This document shows positions 46,701 to 53,599 of a DNA stretch of 64,000 nucleotides, one piece after another. The stretch covers positions 25,918,154-25,982,153 of the forward strand of contig CM068552.1 in the NCBI GenBank assembly GCA_035048495.1, written 5' to 3'. A program made the position numbers and the translations under genes. Under the pieces are notes generated by a model. The model saw only the letters and a list, made by a program, of their open reading frames with translations, searched no databases and had not been told where the DNA came from. The stretch comes from Euptelea pleiosperma. Taxonomy: Eukaryota; Streptophyta; Magnoliopsida; Ranunculales; Eupteleaceae. Numbering within the stretch: the first letter of the stretch is position 1; every line of letters starts with the position of its first letter.

Positions 46701-48116
46701 CCTGAGAAAATATGCATTTTCCAATTATGTGAGAAAATAAGGGCGTATTTTCGGGTGGAAACGAATTCTCACGTATGTTGAACGGAAATGAATTCTGGAC
46801 TTGGACGGGAAAATCTCATTTTCTAGGAAAAATATTCCTGATTTTAAATGGCTATCAAACAATGGAAAATTGTGTCTTCCCGAGAAAATGTAATTTTCCC
46901 ATATCAAACCCGCCCTAAGGAAAATTTTCTCAGAGATCTTATACTTGCCAAACCACTTAAAATATAATCATGGGTAGCATGGAGTTTGTTCCTACATAGT
47001 AGACTTGTTTTGGAACAGCTAGGCCTAGTTGCAGACACATTGTCAAAGCACCACAGATAAGTATTCACACAAAACAAATTCAGTGTTAAAAAACCATTAA
47101 TCCAATGGGAAAATTTCATGAAACATCCAAAATAAGAATTAAGAATTCTTACAGTGACAAGCTCCGATATCAAAACAGGAGATAACCCGGCATCAACCAA
47201 TTCATTTTGCAGAGTCCGACCAGTGAGCCCATACAAACCCGCCCACTTCAGCATCTCCTCCACCGTCTTGAAAACAGGTCGGGAGTCAAAACCTGAGTAG
47301 TACTTCAAGAATCGATCCACTGTGTTCTGAAGAAAAGAGAAACATCGTATTACAAAGAGAAGAAAGATTTTAAATCTCGGCTCTGGACATCAGTATTGGT
47401 ACTGGCCTGAGATGGAATTGAAATCCCAAATTCTTCAAAAAATTCATTGAAATGCTGTAAAATTTCTTTGATATTTAGCCAAAATTGATGGAAATATTTT
47501 GTAATTGCTCAAAATCAAATTTTCAAAACTTTGTTGAATATAAATATAAAACCATTGTACTGAGTACTAGGGAGAGACAAGAAACCTGTACGAAGTGCTC
47601 CATTCGGAAAAGCGAGAAGCCATAGTGGCGAAACATGAGGAGAGAATTGAGAAGAGAAACAAACTTCTGGTAGAGAGGGGAATTTGAATTGGGAGGGAGG
47701 GTTTTAAAAACAAATTGAGTGCCGTCCCAAATGCCCAGAGAGAAGGAGGAGGAAGAAGGCTTTTTGGTGCGCAGCTTAAGGAATTGGGTGAAGTTTAAGG
47801 CGTGCAGGTTTTTGGGGTGGAGAATAGATGCGCCGGCCTCGAAGGTGTCTCCAGCGATTGAGACCGTTGCCATTCTGCCTCCGACGACTCCGTTGCGTTC
47901 GAAGATTCGGATTTCGGCGACGCTAGGGTGCAATGGATCGGAGGAATATTGACGGAGGAAGTGGGCGAGAGATGAACCGGCGATGCCGCTTCCGATTATG
48001 CAAACATTGTTTATACTATGTTTGGAGGGGAGAGGTTGAGTGGTAGCAGCAGCAGATGGAGAAGCAGAGAAAATGAGTAGGAATAATGGTAGGGAGATTG
48101 CAAGAGACGACAACAT
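19481..48116 (-). CDS. FCLY: Prenylcysteine (farnesylcysteine) oxidase/lyase
   Basis: Five exons (48116-47586, 47326-47153, 21139-20780, 20687-20512, 19745-19481) join without a stop to 501 aa, the usual size of plant FCLY. In this family the enzyme is an FAD-dependent thioether oxidase (EC 1.8.3.5) that cleaves farnesylcysteine to farnesal, cysteine and H2O2, recycling prenyl groups from prenylated proteins at endomembranes. Visible: a hydrophobic signal peptide (about residues 1-24); the Rossmann motif [12 protein letters not shown] (about 39-50), with GxGxxG at G42, G44 and G47; a beta2 acidic end, [10 protein letters not shown] (72-81); the lyase-domain core [20 protein letters not shown] (about 249-268); and a C-terminal FAD-site segment, [18 protein letters not shown]. 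All introns are GT-AG. Intron 2 is 26,013 bp and full of retrotransposons; the others are 259, 92 and 766 bp. The start is the first Met before the signal peptide. I infer it is functional. Confidence 0.93.
19746..20511 (-). other. FCLY intron 4
   Basis: 766 bp of AT-rich intron. Around 19910-19950 and 20110-20170 there are short related CGTTATAA motifs in both orientations, perhaps a small MITE remnant. Nothing coding. Confidence 0.6.
20512..20687 (-). CDS. FCLY: FCLY exon 4
   Basis: 176 nt from [20 protein letters not shown] to LLDYIF, acceptor TTTGTAG, donor GTAATA. It ends two bases into a codon that exon 5 completes as Ser. Confidence 0.9.
20780..21139 (-). CDS. FCLY: FCLY exon 3
   Basis: 120 codons from [20 protein letters not shown] to VRGLLNP, acceptor TTGTCCAG, donor GTGAGT, phase 0. 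Carries the Gly-rich [10 protein letters not shown] core of the prenylcysteine lyase domain and the ATPLDE segment. Confidence 0.92.
21140..21894 (-). other. FCLY intron 2, 3' part
   Basis: 755 bp between exon 3 and the solo LTR. No coding region or recognisable repeat; probably original intron sequence. Confidence 0.6.
23165..24300 (+). repeat. 191-bp tandem repeat, about six copies, inside the LTR
   Basis: The marker TTTGTATTTTTCTGATTTGT (or a variant) occurs at 23261, 23452, 23643, 23834, 24025 and, decayed, 24216. Every step is exactly 191 bp. Units also share ATTGATTAAGTTATGATTTT, a CCCAGAATTTCA-like block and an ACCTCTATCAATCTAG-like block. Absence of any length change between units suggests recent or homogenised expansion. 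The last copy is the most diverged. Confidence 0.92.
24378..24475 (+). repeat. About 31-bp tandem repeat, three copies
   Basis: GTGTCTTGGATCTCTCATAG and variants start at 24378, 24409 and 24441, each followed by GGTTCGGTC-like sequence. It lies in the same solo LTR as the 191-bp array. Confidence 0.8.
25483..26032. other. FCLY intron 2 between solo LTR and gypsy
   Basis: No gene. Around 25778-25825, TGGGCTAGTGG and GGTTTCAAACC resemble the A and B boxes of a tRNA-derived RNA polymerase III promoter at plausible spacing, so a SINE head is possible. A tail could not be identified. Confidence 0.3.
26033..27474 (+). repeat. 5' LTR of the intronic gypsy
   Basis: 1442 bp, TGTAATGGCTTTATCTC to GGGAGTTCGACA. 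Contains a USE-like GAATCACATCG (26230-26240), GATAAATA 33 bp downstream, and the roughly 54-bp GAGACYCCTTGG repeats near 26955-27090. Same family as the solo LTR at 3951. Confidence 0.88.
27478..27490 (+). promoter_or_regulatory. Gypsy primer-binding site (tRNA-iMet type)
   Basis: TGGTATTGAGCTT lies 3 bp after the 5' LTR and matches the TGGTATCAGAGC initiator-Met site with substitutions. It marks the start of minus-strand DNA synthesis in an active element. Confidence 0.7.
27700..28680 (+). pseudogene. Gypsy gag
   Basis: Frameshifted frames give [20 protein letters not shown], then [36 protein letters not shown] and [20 protein letters not shown]. This is the capsid order of plant chromovirus Gag, followed by remains of one CCHC knuckle (RCYKCN near 28530). 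At least five stops or shifts. In the intact family it forms the particle and binds RNA. Confidence 0.75.
28683..31284 (+). pseudogene. Gypsy pol: protease, RT, RNase H, integrase
   Basis: Protease: [13 protein letters not shown] (from about 28715) with the catalytic DSG, then [70 protein letters not shown] and an intact active site, FIDDVLIYS (about 29726). RNase [21 protein letters not shown] and [11 protein letters not shown]. Integrase: a decayed zinc region ending CLTC, then [15 protein letters not shown] and [11 protein letters not shown]. At least eight premature stops are present, mostly TAG where Gln is expected. The integrase is cut at codon AC|C by the copia at 31285 and resumes at 42353. 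Confidence 0.88.
31285..31504 (+). repeat. Copia 1 5' LTR with telomere-like array
   Basis: 220 bp, TGTTATCAGATACG to CACCATTTCAACT. Contains TTTATATAAATAAG as a likely TATA region and four to five CCTAAC hexamers at 31462-31490, just before the PBS. Confidence 0.85.
32127..32689 (+). pseudogene. Copia 1 gag-integrase fusion, copy 1
   Basis: Gag start [20 protein letters not shown] and [20 protein letters not shown], up to GGRGKQGHH. It then runs directly, with a frame change, into the integrase core: [20 protein letters not shown], then [20 protein letters not shown] and [13 protein letters not shown]. Most of Gag, the CCHC knuckle, the protease and the GAG-pre-integrase domain are missing. 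The whole 563-bp block is repeated at 33586. Confidence 0.85.
32690..33585. mobile_element. Foldback (long inverted repeat) element, about 0.9 kb
   Basis: The left half (for example GAAGTTTGGAGAATTTTTGC, then AAAACACTTATAACTCACTA, then GTAAGATTAATATC) is matched in reverse complement by the right half (near 33320-33490) over most of its length, leaving a short AT-rich centre. Outer parts are rich in TTCGCCGAA-like motifs. No coding capacity. It lies exactly between the two copies of the gag-integrase block. Confidence 0.85.
33586..34531 (+). pseudogene. Copia 1 gag-integrase fusion, copy 2, and integrase remainder
   Basis: Repeats the 32127-32689 block with the same gag-integrase junction, then continues past the duplication with [40 protein letters not shown] and [13 protein letters not shown], the rest of the copia integrase. 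The conserved E of the DDE triad lies in the QQNGVAERK context. Frame changes at the junction and at 33965 show decay. Confidence 0.85.
34532..36428 (+). pseudogene. Copia 1 reverse transcriptase and RNase H
   Basis: After a Ser/Pro-rich linker: [54 protein letters not shown] and [20 protein letters not shown] frameshift then occurs near 35430, and [19 protein letters not shown] follows. The catalytic box reads YVDG (35542-35553) where the family has YVDD, which would abolish polymerisation. RNase H follows: [36 protein letters not shown] and [20 protein letters not shown], to DVFTKG, where copia 2 interrupts. A stop after RPNIA and others mark decay. Confidence 0.88.
36429..36757 (-). repeat. 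Copia 2 3' LTR (left copy)
   Basis: On the plus strand it reads TGTTGTAAATAAGG to ATAAACTCCAACA. It contains a TATATATATA stretch and three CACTATTCAYGTGA units. The purine tract GGGGGAG borders it on the minus strand. Confidence 0.93.
36765..38252 (-). pseudogene. Copia 2 reverse transcriptase and RNase H
   Basis: [40 protein letters not shown] and [16 protein letters not shown]. Two TAG stops (ES*ADHTL and KH*QT) follow, then YVDD intact at about 37709-37720. [36 protein letters not shown] and [20 protein letters not shown] follow, ending HVADILTKG...[11 protein letters not shown]. Nearly complete except for the stops and one frame change near 37170. Confidence 0.9.
38262..39589 (-). pseudogene. 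Copia 2 integrase
   Basis: Begins [17 protein letters not shown] (GAG-pre-integrase), then [71 protein letters not shown] and [19 protein letters not shown]. This is the integrase DDE core with D, D and E in place. A Ser/Thr/Pro-rich linker to RT follows from about 38800, with a frame change. Confidence 0.9.
39590..41128 (-). pseudogene. Copia 2 gag, zinc knuckle and protease
   Basis: Starts at [19 protein letters not shown]. Then [20 protein letters not shown], a Gag core ([20 protein letters not shown]), a zinc knuckle reading [14 protein letters not shown], in which the second Cys is Arg, and protease [14 protein letters not shown] with intact DSG. Stops at NP*LC, QT*IS, PQT*SQ, IF*FL and LML* (TGA). 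The family makes the particle protein and its processing protease. Confidence 0.88.
41713..42041 (-). repeat. Copia 2 5' LTR (right copy)
   Basis: Same 329 bp as the left copy apart from nine substitutions. It abuts the PBS (plus-strand GCTATGATACCA, 41701-41712). Confidence 0.93.
42122..42347 (+). repeat. Copia 1 3' LTR
   Basis: 226 bp, about 90% similar to the 5' copy. The CT tract is longer and the CCTAAC array shorter and irregular. Preceded by CTTGATGGGGAG, the polypurine tract. Confidence 0.87.
42353..42872 (+). pseudogene. Gypsy pol C-terminus with chromodomain-like end
   Basis: Continues the integrase after the copia insertion: [20 protein letters not shown], then [39 protein letters not shown], and finally [19 protein letters not shown]...YPHLFSD. 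The last part is the type of chromodomain found at the integrase end of Del/Tekay-like chromoviruses, thought to steer integration to heterochromatin. One stop splits it (after QSLEL). It ends at TAA 42870-42872, 30 nt before the polypurine tract. Confidence 0.82.
42917..44430 (+). repeat. 3' LTR of the intronic gypsy
   Basis: Starts TATAATGACCC (TG changed to TA) after the polypurine tract AAGGGGATAGAA. It carries GTCCCACATGG (43139-43149) and TATAAATA (43183-43190) 33 bp apart, and the GAGACCCCTTGG repeats near 43850-43970. It stops at ACGGATTTAG, so the terminal dozen bases are lost or mutated. Confidence 0.85.
44431..45189. other. FCLY intron 2 between gypsy and a second gypsy relic
   Basis: No convincing gene; small chance frames only. 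AAACCCTAATCCCC and AAACCCTGACTGCG near 44800-44835 look like a UTR or repeat edge. GGTCTGGAATGCGTTTGGGG near 44455 could be a MITE end. Confidence 0.4.
45190..46440 (-). mobile_element. Decayed gypsy: LTR part, PBS and gag
   Basis: A minus-strand PBS-like TGGTATTAGAGC (plus 45912-45923) separates AT-rich LTR-like sequence on the right from gag remains on the left. The gag frames read [12 protein letters not shown] and [20 protein letters not shown], then [10 protein letters not shown], with several stops. The right limit of the LTR is uncertain; AAGCTTACCCAAACGCAGCC near 46410 may be a separate MITE end. Pol is missing. Confidence 0.55.
46588..46915. mobile_element. MITE in FCLY intron 2
   Basis: The left end GGGAGTGTTTGAATGCAAGG and the reverse-complemented right end GGGCGGGTTTGATATGGG agree, and both are followed by GAAAATT. 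Inside, AGAAAATT-type motifs alternate in both orientations. Non-coding. It lies 240 bp from exon 2, downstream in the direction of transcription. Confidence 0.6.
47153..47326 (-). CDS. FCLY: FCLY exon 2
   Basis: 58 codons from [19 protein letters not shown] to LISELVT, acceptor TTCTTCAG, donor GTAAGA, phase 0. The donor opens the 26-kb intron and fits the plant GTAAG consensus well. Confidence 0.92.
47586..48116 (-). CDS. FCLY: FCLY exon 1
   Basis: 177 codons from ATG to FRMEHFVQ, then donor GTTTCT, phase 0. Contains the signal peptide, the dinucleotide-binding motif and the first FAD contacts (GGRMAT). The open frame runs on into the intron (VSCLSL), which is not part of the protein. Confidence 0.93.
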
Positions 48117-48239
48117 TTTTACTTCCTGTTGCTCTGTCTCTCTCCTCTTCCTCTTCTTCTTTCAAGAGCCACTGGGTTTTGGTTTGAGTTTTGACTCTGT
48201 TGGAACTTTTCCCTTCATCTTTTCGAAGATACTTCAGTT
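48117..48239 (-). promoter_or_regulatory. FCLY 5' UTR and proximal promoter
   Basis: On the minus strand the 60 nt before ATG are AG-rich (AGAAGAGGAAGAGGAGAGAG), typical of plant 5' UTRs. No clear TATA box. Only about 125 bp separate the ATG from the inverted-repeat element at 48240, so that element supplies the rest of the upstream region. Confidence 0.5.
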
Positions 48240-48521
48240 CTTTAAAGGAACGGATATGTGAACCCACCATTTGTGTTCATCGTACCCACCTTATATTCCT
48301 ACCCGCTAAAGTGATCAACATACCCATTTTCTACTCGTATAAACCACCTCCTAAAAGCAAAACAGAACGATGGAGTCCAAAAGCAAAACAAAACGATGGG
48401 GCTCACTGTACCTATGATTACATTCGGCTTTGGTCTACCGTATGCTCCTAAAAACTCATATACCCCACCACCACACAACGCCACCCACCGCACCACCACC
48501 GTCCCTGCTTCTTCTTCGACC

Positions 48522-48524
<3 letters not shown>

Positions 48525-48581
<57 letters not shown>
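48525..48581. repeat. CT/GA microsatellite
   Basis: About 28 uninterrupted CT units, roughly 410-460 bp upstream of the FCLY start codon. A GT run follows near 48656-48674. Confidence 0.95.
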
Positions 48582-48588
<7 letters not shown>

Positions 48589-48798
48589 TCAAAAGGAGGA
48601 CGAAGGAAGTGGGTCCAACGGCCAACACCACGACCCCACCCCATATTCCTCTCTTTGTGTGTGTGTGTGTGTGTGATAGTCGGGGTTTGTAGAATCAGGT
48701 TCTACAAAAAATTTGCAGAACTTGGTTCTGTTTGTGGGCCTATGGAAAAAAGTAGTTTCTATAATCTAATTTTTTGAAATGTTCAAAAAATAGAAAAA

Positions 48799-49030
48799 AA
48801 AATCAGATCACAGAGCATTTCGGTAGACCAGGGCCGAATGTAATCATAGGAATTCATGAGACACCAATCGAAGGTCTCAAAAGGATACTCGATAGGTACT
48901 CGGTATCGAATATGAAAAAAAAATTCAAATCACAGAACATTCGGTAGACCAAGGCCAAATGTAATCATAGGAATTTGGGAGACACCAATCAAAGTTCTCA
49001 AAGGATACTCGATAATTGGTATATCGAATG
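48799..49030. repeat. About 116-bp tandem duplication
   Basis: CGGTAGACCAGGGCCGAATG with flanks recurs one unit later as CGGTAGACCAAGGCCAAATG, each followed by TAATCATAGGAATT and GACACCAATC. A further inverted copy of the core lies at about 48410-48440. Confidence 0.85.
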
Positions 49031-49535
49031 TTTCTAAGGGTTTCGACAGGAACCCATCAAATGGTATAACGACTAATAGAAAAATAAGAGAAACAAGGGA
49101 AGAAGAAGAGATTGTGTTTGATCATGCTTCCCTATGATTTTTCTATCAGGTATAGAAGCTCTGTTTTTCTTATTCCTCTCTCTCAACCATCGTCGAGAGA
49201 GAGATAGAGAGAGAGAAAGAGTGTGTGGTGGAGAGAGTACGGTGGTGGTGGAAGAAGAAGAAGAAGTAGGCGGCGATGGTGGTGGCGGTGGAAGGATGGT
49301 GCAATGGGTGGGCAGTGGTGTGGTGCGGTGTGGTGGCGAGGTGATTGTGGTGGTGGAAGAAGAAGCTATGTTCTTCTTGTTGTTATTTGATTTCGCCTCT
49401 GGTTTTATTTGGGTGGTATGCTTAACACATTTGGGGTTTTTTTTTGGTATGACAAAAAAGCTACTTTAAGTGGGTAAGAATAACACAAATGGTGGGTTCC
49501 AATATCCATTCCCTTCTTTAAATGATTAATCTTCA

Positions 49536-50043
49536 AGTAATGATCACATGGTCCGGGCTCCATGTCATGGTGCATGGTGGTGTCGTTTTGTCATTGCGCA
49601 AAATTGTACGTGCAAATTGTTTTTACGCTCCCAAAGCGTAAGCTAGTACCATTTTTGTTATTCACCGCTGCCATCTAGGTCCATTGAGCTCACCCATTGT
49701 TAGACATTCATACAAAAATTCAGTTTATTTGATAATTTTTAGCTGTTGGTTTTAGTACTCAAAAATTCGTTGAATTTTGTTACGTCGTAAAAAGTACTAA
49801 AATCTAATAGCTAGAGATTATGGTGATTTTTGGTGTATATATCAACCAAGGGGTGGACTAAACATTCATGTGGTTAGTGGGTTCCATATGGCAGCGGTTA
49901 GTAGCAAAAAGGGTGCAAGCTTACGCTTTTGGATTAAGCTACAGCTTGTTACATTGCCACCCTAATTATTAAAGTCTAGTACGCTTGACCAATGAAAAAA
50001 TGACACCACCAAGCCATTGACTCCAGACCATGTGATCATTACT
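49536..50043. mobile_element. 508-bp MITE
   Basis: The ends AGTAATGATCACATGGTC and GACCATGTGATCATTACT are perfect inverted repeats of 18 bp. The arms continue with lower similarity (TGGTGGTGTCRTTTT and mirror). An end of the same family occurs at 9393. Non-coding. Confidence 0.85.
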
Positions 50044-50070
50044 CTTGATCTCCTCTTCCTCAATGAGGAT

Positions 50071-50490
50071 TAGGGTTGCAACTCCAAACCAATCTTCAAG
50101 GTTGTGAGCCCATGCCCAAGCCAACCCGAGGTGGGGCCTAGAGTTTCCAACCCGAGCGCAAGTTGACCAGGTTAGTCGGGTTGGTAAAATACTCAATTTT
50201 TTTTTTTTATTACTAGGAAAGGTTGATATTATTTTTCAATATAAATCTACATATAAGAATTTTTATTCGTCATCTTTACAAACATAAACCACACTAATAA
50301 TAGGCTAGGAAAGATAAAACACGTTAACAAAATATATAAATTTATATTTGCAGTGGTGTATTGTCGGGGTTGGGTGACCAAAACCTCAACCCGAGTCCAA
50401 TCTAAGTAATGAAGAGGCCAACCCAACCCGAACCCAACGTCGAGTTGATCCCATCGAGTTCGGGTTGAGCCCTCCCAAGTTGCAGCCCTA
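50071..50490. mobile_element. 420-bp hAT-like MITE
   Basis: The left end TAGGGTTGCAACT and right end AAGTTGCAGCCCTA are near-perfect inverted repeats. The 8-bp flanks ATGAGGAT and TGGAGGAT agree at six positions, consistent with an old hAT target duplication. The interior is rich in CAACCCGA motifs in both orientations. Confidence 0.75.
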
Positions 50491-51055
50491 TGGAGGATAG
50501 AGGATGAAGACATGGAGTTGGGACATCACTTGGTGGGTCGGCTTGCTTTGGGTTGGCCCATAGGAACTTGTGTCTGTTTTAGGGCCATATTATGTAACTC
50601 GGTGGGGATTAGGCTGATGTTTGTCTTACTTCTCAACTCGCTCCTAAGTACCATTTCCATTTCATGGGCCCTACCACTACCATTTCCATTTTCTGTTACT
50701 TTTGGTGAATAATAATATTTATAAAGTTTCTTTTTCAAAGTATATTTTTGTAGTATATAAAGGTTTTGAACCTTAGACTAATTGGCTTGTCGCTTTTCGA
50801 ACTTTTTGTCTCTTCTTAATATACTTTTTCAAAACTTTATAAAGGATTTGAAATTATGGAGGAAAAATTTAGAACCATTTATTGTAAGTTGTGTAATTTT
50901 TTAGAAACTTTAGTCTCACATTGGTTCGGAGTCAAAAAGTATTTGAACTTATATAGATGGAGGTTGAGCCTAAAGGGTGAAGCCCGTCTCACAATTTTGT
51001 GCCCCACCGGCACAACTCTACACAACTAAAATTCAAATACCTTGGTCTATGAATC
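50491..51055. other. No gene; USE-like and TATA-like promoter motif
   Basis: GTCTCACATTG (50913-50923) followed 26 bp later by TATATAG (50950) resembles the LTR promoter module described for 4173, with a shorter gap. Possibly part of an unrecognised LTR. Otherwise AT-rich, non-coding. Confidence 0.35.
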
Positions 51056-51526
51056 TGTTGGACCAAAGATGGGTGAATAGGTCTAATTCATATTTTGCCC
51101 AATTTAAAAATTAATCAACCTATTCTATTTGGTCGGCAATCAGGGATCTATCGCATGCATTGGCTAACGGAAACAAATTGGCCTATCAGATTTAATACAA
51201 ATATACCAGAGATATATTTATCATAAACATGTTCAGTCAATTAAATCAATCACACAATGGGCACATGATATTTTCAGAAGAAAGCCCAAACGAGAAAAAA
51301 ACTCGGGACCACATCCAGTCAAAAACACATCACTAGCAAAAGTTACCAGAAGTATAGATTGTTACCCATGGAACTGACTTCACAAACTGAATTCAACTCC
51401 ACACGAGCTCCTATCGTCGCTTTATAGCGTCATCTAGATATTTCACGCCTTGAACCCATGAGCAAGATATATCACAAATATTTCAAAAGATATATAATTG
51501 AGAATTGACAATATAATTGACATACA
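51056..51526 (-). repeat. 3' LTR of the Sirevirus-like element
   Basis: On the minus strand it runs from TGTATGTCAATTATATTG, next to the polypurine tract, to TTTGGTCCAACA, that is TG...CA, 471 bp. It contains TAGACCTATTCACCC, similar to the R region of Sirevirus LTRs. No partner LTR is present. Confidence 0.6.
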
Positions 51527-51824
51527 TCTCCCCCTTTTTGTCATACATTGACAAAGGAAAAAATCCAAATCATCCAAGATAGAACAATATCATCATATCA
51601 TCAAAACCAAATAGATAAATAGATCCACCATATAATAATAAACAAAATACCATCCTCAAATATAAAGAAATGGTTTCTAGTGATAACCATCTCATCCAAA
51701 ATGTCAAATAGTTATGGTCACTAACGCTGACCATCACATCCACACAATATCAAAGTATATAGGTATCAAATAATATAAACCAATAGTATCAAATAATACA
51801 TCCCAAATAAAATGCACTACTGAT

Positions 51825-53045
51825 CTAAGCAAAGAGCAAACATGCTCTACTTATCATCGTGATTGTCACCATCATCCTCATCCTCATCATCTTCTTCTTT
51901 ATCTTCATCTTCACCTTCATCTTCAGTTGCTTTCGGTGCTGAGCCTCTGGCAATGACTCTGGGAAGTCAGGGTACTGAAACCTGAAGAATATAGTGATAC
52001 GCTGCTGTCGTCGAGAAAATTTGTCAATCGATGAATAAAGACCGTCCAATTTGGATAAGAGGTCTGCAATAGATGCAGAAACAGAAGATTGGCATGTGCC
52101 AGAACTTGAGGTAGAAGCTGAAGAATCACCTACTAACATCTTAATTTTGGTGGCTTGATTGATGGGAGAGATTAGGTGTAGGGTCTCATCAGAGTCAAGG
52201 ATTGGAACTTTGATATGACGAAAGATTTTTGAAACCAAAATACCAAACGGCAAAGAACGCTTACAATTCTCAATGTCCATGGTACCCAAAATCAGATGAA
52301 AAATAATCGAAGGACTACAAAGACGAGTGCATTTGGAAAGGCAATACAGAATATATTAAATATAGGGTCCAACCTCACTAGATATCCCGCCTTTGGGACC
52401 AGATTATATGAAAAAATCAACCCCAACAAATGATACTTGGAAGTAATTCCCGAGTAGCCAAATCAATAGTCCACTAAACAACTTCTTACAAATGACTTTA
52501 GAAATTGCCTTCTTGTTCCTAAGAGGCAAGGTAGGAGGGAAAATACCTCCATCTGAGATACGGGAAAGACCAGAAATCTTGGCAATCAAGGAAAGTGTTC
52601 ACTTAATTTTAACTCTCCTAACTTCAGAATAAAGATAGGGACCTTCAGGATCATGATTGTTTAGATTACAGAAGAACATCTTTACTAATCCAGGGTAAAC
52701 AACACCAGAAATAGAGAGGAGTTTAGACCAACCTACCGATTCTAGCAGATCAGGAACACCGGTTATGGTAATTTCTTTCTCTATTACCCCACGCTCCACA
52801 ATAATTGCTCTTTTCACAAATGTCTTCATGAAGCTAGCTCGAGCCATGAGATTGATGAAGAGGCTAAGAGGATAAGGATCATTTGAAGAAGTTTCACCTC
52901 TTGCTCTCTTTCCTTTAGGTGCCATTGAGAGAAAAACTAAGGAGATTTCACCAAAAATTTGGGTAATGGTGAGAATAGAAATCTCTAGAAAGAGATTAGA
53001 TTTGGTGGCTAAGAGATTTCTCAATTGGAAATGGGGAGGCTCCAA
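51825..53045 (-). pseudogene. ORF downstream of pol (plant transposon-protein domain)
   Basis: Reads MAPKGKRARGETSSNDPYPL from about 52923, then VKRAIIVERGVIEKEITITG, LLESVGWSKLLSI and YPGLVKMFFCNLNNHDPEG. After stops it continues as FPPTLPLRNKKAISKVICKK, then MGTMDIENCKRSLPFGILV and a Ser-rich, coiled-coil-like tail with a run of basic residues. The pattern of arginine-rich start, GW..LL and Y..LV..F.CNL matches the domain annotated as a putative plant transposon protein. Its place after pol recalls the extra ORF of Sireviruses. Function unknown; inactivated by at least three stops. Confidence 0.6.
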
Positions 53046-53099
53046 AAAACTTTTCTAGGGTTCCCAAGGGTTTCTAATGACCCAATATAAACAAGGGTG

Positions 53100-53440
53100 G
53101 CAGACCGGACATGGGTCGACCAGTCCACGAAATCGCATTGCGATTTGGGTCTGAGACGTCGTCGACCGGACATTTTGTGCGGTTGACCCGACTGTGTGAA
53201 CAGAGAGGGCTGTCGGCCGGACTTGTTCGATCAACCAGACATTTTGTTCGGTCGGCCCAACTCCGCAAAAATCATTTCTAAAAAGCCATCAAGATATAAT
53301 TTTTCCTTTGGTAGGCCAGTCAATTTCTTCGATCGACCTGACTTCGCAAAAATCATTTCTAAAAATCGAAGGACCTCGACAATTTTATCGGTTGACCAGA
53401 CATTTTCTTCGGTCGGCCCGACTTCGTAAATGCCAATTCC
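53100..53440. repeat. Irregular GGTCGACC minisatellite
   Basis: Variants of GACATTTTGTTCGGTCGGCC and of GACTTCGCAAAAATCATTTC recur four to five times in about 340 bp without a fixed period. It lies between the RNase H remnant and the extra ORF. Confidence 0.6.
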
Positions 53441-53599
53441 AAATCCCCAAAATATCAACAAATCACAAATTAATTATATAATCAAGAATACCAAATATCA
53501 TTATACAAAGAATTCAATCAACAATAGCAATTCCAAATCCACAACAAATTAGCTAACCATCATCTTGGATGATTAGTTGATTACACTAACTGAAAAATT

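Larger units (their letters stand above)
48240..49515. mobile_element. 1.3-kb terminal-inverted-repeat element upstream of FCLY
   Basis: GAACCCACCATTTGTGTT near 48261 is matched by AACACAAATGGTGGGTTC near 49480. The similarity runs outward (TTTAAAG...GGATAT) and inward (TACCCAC). Inside, a CT tract and CACCACC-rich block on the left mirrors a GAGA and GGTGGTGG block on the right, so the whole is a diverged foldback. No transposase. Open frames here arise from the simple repeats. Confidence 0.7.

Noticed and set aside
47523..47585. Extension of FCLY exon 1 to the end of its open frame (VSCLSL...)
   Set aside because: A GT donor at 47585 follows FVQ exactly where the next exon continues in frame; the extension has no family similarity.
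48299..48692. Open frames with Arg-Glu or Ser-Leu repeats
   Set aside because: They are translations of the CT/GA microsatellite inside the inverted-repeat element.
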